Positions 1-5,254 are shown, counted from the first letter of the stretch. The stretch is DNA of 5,254 bases from an uncultured Halieaceae bacterium (GCA_913063005.1 CAJXZI010000160.1:1-5254), one strand, 5' to 3'. The notes: a model not told the origin generated them from the sequence alone. Numbers and translations: made by a program.

Positions 1-1
1 G

Positions 2-1201
2 GCCTATTCTGGCGGCCTGGATACATCGGTCATCGTCCGATGGCTGCAAGACACCTATGACTGTGAGGTTGTTACCTTCACCGCCGATATCGGGCAGGGT
101 GAAGAGGTCGAACCCGCGCGGGCGAAAGCTGAAGCGCTAGGCGTCAAAGAAATTTACATCGATGATTTGAAAGAAGAGTTTGTGCGCGATTTCGTCTTCC
201 CCATGTTTCGGGCGAATACGATCTACGAGGGCGAATATCTTTTGGGGACCTCTATTGCGCGTCCGTTGATCGCCAAACGCTTAGTGGAAATTGCTAACGA
301 GACCGGTGCTGATGCGATTTCTCACGGCGCTACCGGTAAGGGCAATGATCAAATTCGTTTTGAGCTCGGTGCTTATGCCCTTAAGCCGGGCATCCAAGTG
401 ATCGCGCCTTGGCGGGAGTGGGATCTCAACTCGCGAGAGTCGCTCATGGCTTACTGTGCTGAGCGCGATATCCCCGTTGATTTTTCCAGTGCGTCTAAAA
501 AATCGCCGTATTCGATGGACGCCAACCTACTGCACATTTCCTATGAAGGCGGGGTGCTTGAAGACCCTTGGTGTCCCCCTGAGGAGTCAATGTGGCGCTG
601 GTCCGTCTCTCCCGAGCAAGCACCTGAGGCAGGCCATGAGCTCACGCTGACGTTTGAGCGTGGCGATGTGGTTGCCATCGATGGTCAGGCGATGTCTCCA
701 GCAAGCGTACTCGCGCACTTGAATCAGGTGGGCGGCGCTCACGGTGTAGGTCGTCTTGATATCGTCGAGAACCGGTATGTAGGTATGAAATCCCGCGGTT
801 GTTACGAGACACCCGGTGGCACTATCTTGCTGCGTGCCCATCGCGCCATCGAGTCCATTACACTTGACCGCGAAGTCGCACATTTGAAAGATGAGCTTAT
901 GCCACGCTACGCCAAGTTGATTTACAACGGTTACTGGTGGGCACCTGAGCGGCTAATGCTGCAGAAGGCGATTGATGACTCGCAAACGGTGGTCAACGGT
1001 GACGTGCGTATCAGGCTCTACAAAGGCAACGTTACGGTGACCGGTCGACGATCAGCGGATTCATTGTTTGATGATGCGATTGCGACATTCGAAGACGACG
1101 CGGGCAAGTACGATCAAGCAGATGCAGAAGGCTTTATTAAGCTGAATGCACTTCGCCTGAGGATCGCTGCAGAGCGAGGACGGTCAGCGCTGGGAGATTA
1201 G
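2..1201 (+). CDS. argG: Argininosuccinate synthase, 5'-truncated by window edge
   Basis: This cytoplasmic enzyme joins citrulline and aspartate using ATP to give argininosuccinate, the penultimate step of arginine synthesis. The reading frame is open from base 2, giving 399 residues. The first visible residues, AYSGGLDTS, are the ATP-binding loop that normally lies about ten residues from the N terminus, so only a handful of codons are missing. The second family signature, GATGKGNDQIRF, is at visible residues 109-120 and contributes to citrulline, aspartate and ATP binding. Other typical stretches are GEYLLGTSIARP, SPYSMDANL and YNGYWWAPE. The total length matches the usual 400-410 residues, the frame is unbroken, and it ends in TAG. 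A flavin monooxygenase gene begins 45 bases downstream on the same strand, so the two may be cotranscribed. The start codon and promoter lie outside the window. Confidence 0.97.
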   Translation, partial: AYSGGLDTSVIVRWLQDTYDCEVVTFTADIGQGEEVEPARAKAEALGVKEIYIDDLKEEFVRDFVFPMFRANTIYEGEYLLGTSIARPLIAKRLVEIANETGADAISHGATGKGNDQIRFELGAYALKPGIQVIAPWREWDLNSRESLMAYCAERDIPVDFSSASKKSPYSMDANLLHISYEGGVLEDPWCPPEESMWRWSVSPEQAPEAGHELTLTFERGDVVAIDGQAMSPASVLAHLNQVGGAHGVGRLDIVENRYVGMKSRGCYETPGGTILLRAHRAIESITLDREVAHLKDELMPRYAKLIYNGYWWAPERLMLQKAIDDSQTVVNGDVRIRLYKGNVTVTGRRSADSLFDDAIATFEDDAGKYDQADAEGFIKLNALRLRIAAERGRSALGD

Positions 1202-1234
1202 TCGCCTGCGCAGTATTGTGTGCGAGAGGGTTGC

Positions 1235-1240
1235 GAGGAA
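1235..1240 (+). promoter_or_regulatory. Ribosome binding site of the monooxygenase gene
   Basis: GAGGAA lies about seven bases before the ATG at 1247. It favours that ATG over the in-frame GTG at 1220, which has no purine-rich site at a suitable distance and would add nine residues that do not resemble the family's N terminus. Confidence 0.65.
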
Positions 1241-1246
1241 AAAGCT

Positions 1247-2764
1247 ATGAATATGAATACATCGCCGGAAATGGCTATCCACACCAATATCATGATTGTG
1301 GGCGCAGGACTCTCTGGGATTGGTGCTGCGGTTCATCTGCAAAAAAGCTGCCCTAATCGAGACTATATGTTGATAGAGCGGAGAGAGGCGATTGGCGGTA
1401 CTTGGGATCTTTTTCGCTACCCTGGGATTCGGTCTGACTCAGATATGCACACCCTCGGCTATAACTTTAAGCCCTGGCGAGACGAAAAAACGATTGCAGA
1501 TGGCCCCGCAATTTGGGACTACGTCAACGAGACGGCAGACGAGCATGGCATCCGAGAAAAAGTACGCTTTGGGCAAAAAATGGTCGGTGCCTCTTGGTCG
1601 TCTGAGTCTTCAAGCTGGTTGTTAACGGTCGATGCCGGTGGGGAGACGATTTACTACACCTGTAATTTTCTACTGATGTGTTCAGGTTATTACAACTATG
1701 ACGCGGGCCATCAACCCGAGTTTGAAGGGCGGGAAAACTTCAAGGGAATGTGGGTGCACCCCCAGTTTTGGCCTGAGGATCTCGATTACGAAGACAAGAA
1801 AGTGGTAGTAATCGGCTCGGGCGCGACCGCTATGACGCTGGTTCCTAATATGTCGACGAAGGCCGAGAAAGTCACAATGGTACAGCGGTCTCCCACCTAT
1901 GTGGTGTCGCGACCCTCGGTGGATCGAATCGCCAATTTTGCGCGAAAAATTCTGCCCTCGAGTTGGGCTTATGGTCTTATTAGGTTCCGAAACACATTGT
2001 GGCAACAACTGATTTATAACCGAACGCGCACTCAGCCAGAGAAAGTGGCGAAGATGCTGCTTGATGAGGTCGAAAAAGCTGTCGGTGATGTTGTCGATGT
2101 GAAGAAGCACTTTACTCCGACTTATAACCCCTGGGACCAGCGCCTGTGTTTAGTGCCTGACGACGATTTGTTTACTGCGCTGCGCTCGGGTAAAGCGGAT
2201 GTGGTGACAGATACGATCTCACACATTGATGAGACGGGTGTGGTGACTGACTCCGGTGAGCACGTTGAGGCGGACATCATTGTCTCTGCAACCGGTATCG
2301 AGCTGCTCAATTTGGGTGGTGCGGACTTTGTGGTGGATGGCAAGCCCATCAACTTCGCGGATGAATGGACGTACAAAGGCGTCATGTGTTCCAACATTCC
2401 CAACATGGTTCAGACCTTTGGTTATATCAATGCGTCTTGGACACTTCGTGCTGACCTGACGGCGGAGTGGGTCTGTCGCGTCCTGAATCATATGGACGAG
2501 TTCGGCTACGATCAGGCGACACCCCGTATTCCTGAAATCCTTGCTAAGACCATGGAGAAGCGCTATTGGATTCACGACTTCTCGGCGGGTTATATGCAAC
2601 GCATGTTGCCAAAGATGCCTCGACAGGGAACTCAAATGCCATGGGTTAATCCTCAGAACTACCGTAAAGACAGGAAGATGTTCCGTGACGCAGCAATCGC
2701 GGACGGGGCACTCATCTTCACGTCGCGTGAGGTGGAAGGCAACCCGTTAAGAGCAGCTGGGTAG
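1247..2764 (+). CDS. FAD-dependent Baeyer-Villiger monooxygenase, EthA type
   Basis: This is predicted to be a cytosolic flavoprotein that uses FAD, NADPH and O2 to insert oxygen next to a carbonyl group or to oxidise a sulfur or nitrogen atom; its substrate cannot be read from sequence. From the ATG at 1247 it has 505 residues, close to the 489 of mycobacterial EthA, and it resembles that protein along its whole length as I remember it. Visible motifs are the FAD Rossmann loop GAGLSGIG (19-26), GGTWDLFRYPGIRSDSD (50-66), the Baeyer-Villiger fingerprint FKGMWVHPQFWP (165-176, matching FxGxxxHxxxWP), the NADPH Rossmann loop GSGATA (190-195), YNPWDQRLCLVP (293-304) and a late ATG motif near 348-350. 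No key residue is missing. There is no signal peptide. The next gene follows after 5 bases, which implies cotranscription. A simple N-hydroxylase is less likely because the fingerprint is intact. Confidence 0.93.
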   Translation: MNMNTSPEMAIHTNIMIVGAGLSGIGAAVHLQKSCPNRDYMLIERREAIGGTWDLFRYPGIRSDSDMHTLGYNFKPWRDEKTIADGPAIWDYVNETADEHGIREKVRFGQKMVGASWSSESSSWLLTVDAGGETIYYTCNFLLMCSGYYNYDAGHQPEFEGRENFKGMWVHPQFWPEDLDYEDKKVVVIGSGATAMTLVPNMSTKAEKVTMVQRSPTYVVSRPSVDRIANFARKILPSSWAYGLIRFRNTLWQQLIYNRTRTQPEKVAKMLLDEVEKAVGDVVDVKKHFTPTYNPWDQRLCLVPDDDLFTALRSGKADVVTDTISHIDETGVVTDSGEHVEADIIVSATGIELLNLGGADFVVDGKPINFADEWTYKGVMCSNIPNMVQTFGYINASWTLRADLTAEWVCRVLNHMDEFGYDQATPRIPEILAKTMEKRYWIHDFSAGYMQRMLPKMPRQGTQMPWVNPQNYRKDRKMFRDAAIADGALIFTSREVEGNPLRAAG

Positions 2765-2769
2765 TTACT

Positions 2770-2964
2770 TTGGATCGAGCGTTGCAAGAAACTTGGATTG
2801 ACTGCCCGTATTGCTGGGAATCGATCTGTGTGTTGTTAAATCCTGAGGATGTTGGGCAGCAATACGTTGAGGATTGTCAGGTTTGCTGCCGTCCCATTGA
2901 GTTTCTGGTCCAGCAGACGGGTATGGGTGAACTGCAGGCGTCCGTTTCCTCTGACGATTTTTGA
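2770..2964 (+). CDS. CPXCG-motif cysteine-rich small zinc-ribbon protein
   Basis: This is a 64-residue protein of the CPXCG cysteine-rich family, found in many gammaproteobacteria and of unknown function. The N-terminal CPYC (C12, C15) and the later CQVC (C36, C39) form a probable four-cysteine zinc site. C20 and C40 are extra cysteines, and EDCQVCCRPIEF is the most typical stretch. The first motif reads CPYCW where the family usually has CPYCG. There is no ATG: TTG at 2770 is the best start, with another TTG at 2782, and no clear Shine-Dalgarno sequence precedes either. Only 5 bases separate it from the monooxygenase stop codon, so translation is probably coupled to that gene. The acidic, serine-rich tail looks disordered. 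The start position is the main uncertainty. Confidence 0.85.
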   Translation: MDRALQETWIDCPYCWESICVLLNPEDVGQQYVEDCQVCCRPIEFLVQQTGMGELQASVSSDDF

Positions 2965-2970
2965 TCTAAA

Positions 2971-3003
2971 AAAACGATTAATTTTTATTTTTTAATCGGT
3001 TTT
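2971..3003 (+). terminator. AT-rich inverted repeat, possible weak terminator
   Basis: CGATTAA (2975-2981) and TTAATCG (2992-2998) are perfect inverted repeats around a T-rich 10-base loop. A-run 2971-2974 can pair with T-run 3000-3003 if G2999 is bulged. The element starts seven bases after the CPXCG stop codon and could end transcription in either direction. The stem has only two GC pairs, so it would be weak. It could instead be an operator or an AT-rich promoter element of the peroxiredoxin gene. Confidence 0.35.
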
Positions 3004-3009
3004 ACCATT

Positions 3010-3022
3010 TATAAGGTATAGA
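3010..3022 (+). promoter_or_regulatory. Possible -10 region for the peroxiredoxin gene
   Basis: TATAAG (3010-3015) and TATAGA (3017-3022) each resemble a sigma-70 -10 element. They lie 38-51 bases before the peroxiredoxin start, after a very AT-rich stretch. No good -35 hexamer sits 16-18 bases upstream of either, so the assignment rests on position and base composition only. Confidence 0.25.
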
Positions 3023-3045
3023 GCACACTTCTCCTATCACTTACC

Positions 3046-3052
3046 AAGGAGG
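3046..3052 (+). promoter_or_regulatory. Strong ribosome binding site of the peroxiredoxin gene
   Basis: AAGGAGG is a near-perfect Shine-Dalgarno sequence, eight bases before the ATG at 3061. It fixes that start and predicts strong translation, as expected for an abundant antioxidant enzyme. Confidence 0.85.
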
Positions 3053-3060
3053 AAGAGTGC

Positions 3061-3618
3061 ATGACAAGCTATATCCCTAAAACCGTTTTTCAAACCCGCG
3101 TTCGTGATGAATCGATAGCGGGACCTAACCCATTTAAGTGGCAACCCACGACAACAGCTGAGATTTTCAACGAGAAAACCGTGGTGGTTTTTGCATTGCC
3201 CGGTGCTTTTACCCCTACGTGCTCTACGTCGCATCTACCCCGGTATGAGGCGCTTTTTGAAGACTTCCAAAAGTGTGGTGTTGATGACGTTATCTGCGTG
3301 TCGGTGAACGATGCGTTTGTTATGTATAAATGGGGCTTAGAGCAGGGCGCGAATAGGGTTCGGCTAATGCCCGATGGCAACGGTGAATTCACCCGCAAGA
3401 TGGGTATGCTGGTTGATAAATCGAATCTTGGGTTCGGTCTCAGGTCTTGGCGTTATTCCATGTTGGTTAGCGATGGCGTGATTGAGAAGACCTTTGTCGA
3501 GCCGGGGCTTGAGGATAATCACACAGAAGACCCTTTCGAGGTGTCGGACGCTGACACAATGCTTGAATACGTTAAGGCTCGTTATGCCAAGCTCAATATG
3601 AGCATAACGCCTGACTGA
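3061..3618 (+). CDS. Peroxiredoxin, Prx5 / type II family
   Basis: This cytosolic thiol peroxidase reduces hydrogen peroxide and organic hydroperoxides, with electrons supplied by glutaredoxin/glutathione or thioredoxin. The 185-residue protein carries the active site PGAFTPTC, with peroxidatic cysteine C54 and the conserved T51 and P47 of PxxxTxxC. R131 in the RSWRYS stretch is the likely catalytic arginine. SVNDAFVM, PDGNGEF and the C-terminal VSDADTML stretch are typical of the family. C79 lies 25 residues after C54, the spacing of the resolving cysteine in plant type II peroxiredoxins, so an internal disulfide is possible; C72 is a third cysteine. The sequence closely resembles the peroxiredoxin half of the Haemophilus hybrid peroxiredoxin-glutaredoxin but stops where the glutaredoxin domain would begin. 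It is probably transcribed from its own promoter in the gap upstream. No OxyR site is recognisable. Confidence 0.95.
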   Translation: MTSYIPKTVFQTRVRDESIAGPNPFKWQPTTTAEIFNEKTVVVFALPGAFTPTCSTSHLPRYEALFEDFQKCGVDDVICVSVNDAFVMYKWGLEQGANRVRLMPDGNGEFTRKMGMLVDKSNLGFGLRSWRYSMLVSDGVIEKTFVEPGLEDNHTEDPFEVSDADTMLEYVKARYAKLNMSITPD

Positions 3619-3669
3619 CGCATTGCTACTAATAAAGCCTGCGAGTTAGAGGGGTAAGCGTCAAGGCAA

Positions 3670-3729
3670 CCCCGCTTTGGCAGACAACGCCAGTTGCACA
3701 AAAAACGCTAGCCGCTCAAAAAAGCGGGG
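3670..3729 (+). repeat. 9-bp perfect inverted repeat enclosing smaller hairpins
   Basis: CCCCGCTTT (3670-3678) is exactly complementary to AAAGCGGGG (3721-3729). The 42 bases between them contain further pairing options: CAAC/GTTG around GCCA (3685-3696) and CCGCT/AGCGG (3712-3716 with 3723-3727). The latter competes with the long stem, as does AAGCG (3656-3660), which can pair with CGCTT (3673-3677). Nested and competing stems suggest a folded RNA, but conservation has not been tested. Confidence 0.5.
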
Positions 3730-3763
3730 CGAGCTGCACAAGATGTGTTCACACATTAAGTAT

Positions 3764-3788
3764 GAGACTTCGAGTAGTTCGTAGTCTC
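3764..3788 (+). repeat. 25-base imperfect palindrome (hairpin)
   Basis: GAGACT at 3764-3769 pairs with AGTCTC at 3783-3788. After one T-T mismatch, CGA (3771-3773) pairs with TCG (3779-3781). No T-run follows, so it is not an intrinsic terminator. GTAGT (3781-3785) can alternatively pair with ACTAC (3789-3793) over a three-base loop, which excludes the first fold. It could also be a protein-binding palindrome. Confidence 0.45.
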
Positions 3789-3847
3789 ACTACAGCATTC
3801 GATGGTTTGGTGGATTTACTGCTGTGCGTGTAGTGTGTCATGCGGCG

Positions 3848-3878
3848 AAAGGGGGTGCGAAAAGCGCCCTCTTTTTTT
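3848..3878 (+). terminator. Rho-independent terminator upstream of the cupin gene
   Basis: An 11-bp stem joins AAAGGGGGTGC (3848-3858) to GCGCCCTCTTT (3864-3874) across a GAAAA loop, with two G-T wobbles. It runs directly into seven T residues (3872-3878). This is a strong intrinsic terminator for plus-strand transcription. It probably ends the peroxiredoxin transcript or a small RNA. Because it lies only 29 bases before the cupin ATG, it could also act as an attenuator in that gene's leader. Confidence 0.88.
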
Positions 3879-3897
3879 ATCGTGGTCTTTTTTCTAT

Positions 3898-3903
3898 AGG
3901 TGG
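3898..3903 (+). promoter_or_regulatory. Ribosome binding site of the cupin gene
   Basis: AGGTGG lies four bases before the ATG at 3908, with its AGG core seven bases away. It supports this start over the upstream GTG at 3824, which would translate through the terminator hairpin. Confidence 0.6.
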
Positions 3904-3907
3904 CAAG

Positions 3908-4393
3908 ATGGTGTTGTTTAAATTATCCCGGCAAAAACGTATCAATCGGCGGCTACGAGGGTTGGGGCTGTTACTGACGGCGGGGCTTTCATTTGCGAGT
4001 CATCATCTCGTCGCACAGGAATCAGCATCGTCCGGAACGGCCATTGAGGTTGATGTCTTAGCCAAGTCGACGGTTGATTGGCGGGGGAATGCGTTACCTC
4101 CTTATGCAGAGGGAAAGCCTGAGGTGACGGTCGCGAAAGTGACTATTCCTGCTGGACAAGCGCTACCACTCCATCAGCATCCCTTTATGACTGCTGGTGT
4201 CGTGGTGAAGGGGACGATTGAGGTTCGTACCGACTCCGGCGATACACATATTGCGCGTGCCGGTGATGCGGTCATAGAGCTCATTAATCAGGCGCATGGT
4301 GGCGCAAATATCGGCGACGAAGATGCGGTTATCTTGGTGGTCTATGCGGGTATTGAGGGCGAGCCTGTAACGGTACCCCTCTCAACGCCGTGA
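3908..4393 (+). CDS. Exported single-domain cupin protein
   Basis: This is a 161-residue protein with a probable signal peptide followed by one cupin beta-barrel, likely acting in the periplasm; its ligand or reaction is unknown. The N terminus is strongly basic (residues 5-17, including RINRRLR), followed by a hydrophobic core LGLLLTAGLSFA (19-30) and a plausible cleavage site after HLVA (36). The RR pair is only weakly Tat-like. Cupin motif 1 spans G83 to G102 with H89 and H91, but the usual glutamate position is T95. Motif 2 spans G119 to N134 and keeps H130, while the usual Pro and Gly are L125 and N127. Three histidines could still bind a metal. ATG 3908 is chosen because the longer open frame starts within the terminator. 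No promoter fits in the 29 bases after that terminator, so transcription probably begins upstream of it. Confidence 0.85.
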   Translation: MVLFKLSRQKRINRRLRGLGLLLTAGLSFASHHLVAQESASSGTAIEVDVLAKSTVDWRGNALPPYAEGKPEVTVAKVTIPAGQALPLHQHPFMTAGVVVKGTIEVRTDSGDTHIARAGDAVIELINQAHGGANIGDEDAVILVVYAGIEGEPVTVPLSTP

Positions 4394-4774
4394 TCATGGA
4401 GATGCTTTCGTCGGTGCGAATAGACGGTACGCTTCTTGATTAAGCCTATTAGCCTTTAGACAGTCCTGTTTGTGTCGGCTGCGTTCGTTCCAACTTAGGT
4501 CATGGGTATCCCGAGTATGGAAGGTAAGCGGTTCGTGACACTTATGCGGTGGCATTCATAACGTATGACATCGTTTAACCATAGGAACGTGAAGGTCGCT
4601 CTTTGAGTGAGTAACCCGGTCGTAGTGAGTTTATTCGGTAACTAGGCTCGGCAGGCCCTTGGGTCACGCTGCATACAGCGAAAGACAGGAAGTTTTTTGT
4701 CAGTGGCAGCAGTTTTTTTCTGGTGGCAGCAAGACTTTTCCTAGTGCAAGATTTTTCCTAGTGCAGGATTTTTC
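4394..4774. other. Convergent intergenic region without a credible gene
   Basis: This 381-base gap lies between the ends of the cupin gene and the minus-strand dnaE2 gene. The plus-strand frames I read are broken by frequent stops; a 15-codon frame at 4396-4443 and a 19-codon frame beginning ATG at 4502 have no family resemblance. I recognise no RNA gene, insertion-sequence end or attachment site. The only structure I can support is the hairpin at 4667-4680 and the tandem repeats toward the dnaE2 stop. Confidence 0.6.
4667..4680. repeat. Small perfect hairpin between convergent genes
   Basis: CGCTG (4667-4671) and CAGCG (4676-4680) are perfect inverted repeats with a CATA loop. The nearest T-run begins at 4693, too far for a standard terminator, although the element may contribute to ending plus-strand transcripts. 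Confidence 0.35.
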
Positions 4775-4777
4775 CTA
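4688..4777 (-). repeat. Degenerate 17-21 base tandem repeat at the dnaE2 3' end
   Basis: Read on the minus strand, two 17-base copies, TAGGAAAAATCCTGCAC (4777-4761) and TAGGAAAAATCTTGCAC (4760-4744), differ at one base. A 21-base copy (4743-4723) and a 20-base copy (4722-4703) follow and share the end CTGCCAC or TTGCTGCCAC. A partial fifth copy, TGACAAAAAACTTCC (4702-4688), seems to close the array. Each unit has an A-run flanked by short complementary arms, for example AGGA/TCCT in the first and CAG/CTG in the fourth. The first copy begins at the dnaE2 TAG stop codon. Copies degrade away from the gene. Confidence 0.7.
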
Positions 4778-5254
4778 ATGAAAGTCCCGCGATTTAACCG
4801 CAAGCTCGCTTAGCGCACTACTGTGATCGTAGAGTCCACTCGCAATAACGTGGGTGACGCCGTCCCGTGACTCTACGGTACCTTTTACCAAGAGTAGTTG
4901 TGCCGTCATCAGCGCTGCTCTAAAGCGCTCTTGAATTTTTGGCCATACGACGACGTTGATATTGCCTGTTTCATCTTCCAGCGTTAAGAAGACAACGCCT
5001 GATGCGGTTCCGGGGCGTTGTCTGCAGGTGACTAGCCCTGCGGTGCGAACGAAACGTTGACTTCCCATGTTGATCAACTCTGTTTGTTTACGGCACTGAC
5101 TAAAGGGTTTTTGCTGGCGAAGAAGTGCTAGCGGATGCGAGCGTAGGGTTAGACCTGTACTCTGATAATCAAAGATAACGTTCTCTGTGGTTGATGGTGC
5201 AGTAATTGCGCTGGCGTCGTCGTGGCCACGTGCATGGGTTTCAGGTAGCAAAGG
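4775..5254 (-). CDS. dnaE2: Error-prone DNA polymerase DnaE2 (ImuC), C-terminal part
   Basis: These are the last 159 codons of the translesion polymerase of the ImuA-ImuB-DnaE2 mutagenesis cassette; the family is usually over 1,000 residues, so most of the gene lies beyond the right edge. FDYQSTGLTLRSHPLALLR (visible residues 28-46) is the typical stretch leading into the C-terminal region. An OB-fold nucleic-acid-binding domain follows at about 69-140, with AGLVTCRQRPGTASGVVFL (72-90), TLEDETGNINVVVWP (91-105) and LLVKGTV. The ending KSRDFH is characteristic of DnaE2 and distinguishes it from replicative DnaE1. The frame stays open to the window edge; an apparent TTG start at 5251 is an internal leucine codon. 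The TAG stop is also the first three bases of a tandem repeat array. imuA and imuB, if present, should lie further right, with SOS control from a promoter outside the window. Confidence 0.93.
   Translation of the reverse strand, partial: PLLPETHARGHDDASAITAPSTTENVIFDYQSTGLTLRSHPLALLRQQKPFSQCRKQTELINMGSQRFVRTAGLVTCRQRPGTASGVVFLTLEDETGNINVVVWPKIQERFRAALMTAQLLLVKGTVESRDGVTHVIASGLYDHSSALSELAVKSRDFH

Larger units (their letters stand above)
3619..3907 (+). other. Structured intergenic region with no credible gene
   Basis: This 289-base gap separates the peroxiredoxin and cupin genes. I see no convincing coding sequence; an open frame covering its end runs through a terminator hairpin and is not protein-like. 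It contains at least three inverted repeats, at 3670-3729, 3764-3788 and 3848-3874. Short near-repeats such as TTGCACAA (3694-3701) and CTGCACAA (3734-3741) are also present. It does not match a tRNA or any riboswitch class I can recall. It may be a long 3' untranslated region, a small RNA, or a leader of the cupin gene. Confidence 0.5.

Noticed and set aside
587..883. Minus-strand open frame inside argG, and similar ones within the monooxygenase and peroxiredoxin genes (1682-2110, 2122-2406, 2219-2635, 3090-3398).
   Set aside because: They lie opposite confidently identified genes and their translations show no family motifs, so they are antisense shadows.
1220..1246. A GTG start nine codons upstream for the monooxygenase.
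   Set aside because: GAGGAA at 1235-1240 is positioned for ATG 1247, and the extra residues do not resemble the family.
3018..3037. An OxyR-type site upstream of the peroxiredoxin gene (ATAG...CTAT).
   Set aside because: The half-sites are 12 bases apart instead of 7 and the other two half-sites are missing.
3644..3696. An integron attC-like site suggested by GTTAGA and nearby inverted repeats.
   Set aside because: The core does not fit GTTRRRY, no matching inverse core is present at a proper distance, and no integrase or cassette is nearby.
3824..3907. A GTG-initiated N-terminal extension of the cupin gene by 28 codons.
   Set aside because: It would translate through a strong terminator hairpin and T-run. 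It places extra sequence before a good signal peptide, and it lacks a ribosome site; ATG 3908 has one.
4396..4443. A 15-codon open frame beginning three bases after the cupin stop codon.
   Set aside because: It is very short, has no clear ribosome site and resembles no known small protein.
4669..4678. A LexA box near dnaE2 (CTG...CAG).
   Set aside because: The spacing is only four bases, not the usual CTGT-N8-ACAG layout, and it lies downstream of the dnaE2 stop codon, not at a promoter.
4703..4777. A CRISPR array.
   Set aside because: The units are 17-21 bases, directly adjacent with no spacers, degenerate, and have no cas genes nearby.

Overview
The window looks like chromosomal DNA of an aerobic proteobacterium. 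The style of ArgG, the Prx5-type peroxiredoxin, the small CPXCG zinc-ribbon protein and the DnaE2 terminus suggests a gammaproteobacterium, possibly a marine one. That is inference from protein resemblance and a base composition near 50% GC. No rRNA, tRNA, CRISPR array, transposase or integrase is visible.

Left part (2-2964, plus strand): a tight run of three genes. It begins inside argG, which lacks only its first few codons. A full-length EthA-type FAD-dependent Baeyer-Villiger monooxygenase follows after 45 bases, and a 64-residue CPXCG cysteine-rich protein follows 5 bases after that. The spacing suggests one transcript, although arginine synthesis and flavin monooxygenation have no obvious functional link.

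Middle (2965-3618): an AT-rich gap with an inverted repeat and a possible promoter leads to a stand-alone Prx5/type II peroxiredoxin. It has a very strong ribosome binding site and a cysteine pair spaced as in plant type II enzymes.

The 289-base gap at 3619-3907 holds several inverted repeats and ends in a convincing rho-independent terminator. The terminator lies only about 30 bases ahead of the start codon of an exported single-domain cupin (3908-4393). The gap is therefore either the end of the peroxiredoxin transcript, a small RNA, or an attenuating leader for the cupin gene.

Right part (4394-5254): a 381-base gap between convergent genes has no credible gene. Its far end carries a degenerate 17-21 base tandem repeat that begins exactly at the stop codon of the minus-strand gene. 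That gene is the last 159 codons of dnaE2 (imuC), the error-prone polymerase of the SOS mutagenesis cassette; the rest lies beyond the right edge.

Most of the window is ordinary housekeeping and accessory metabolism. The least explained parts are the structured gap before the cupin gene and the repeat array on the dnaE2 stop codon. I see no clear new multi-gene system.
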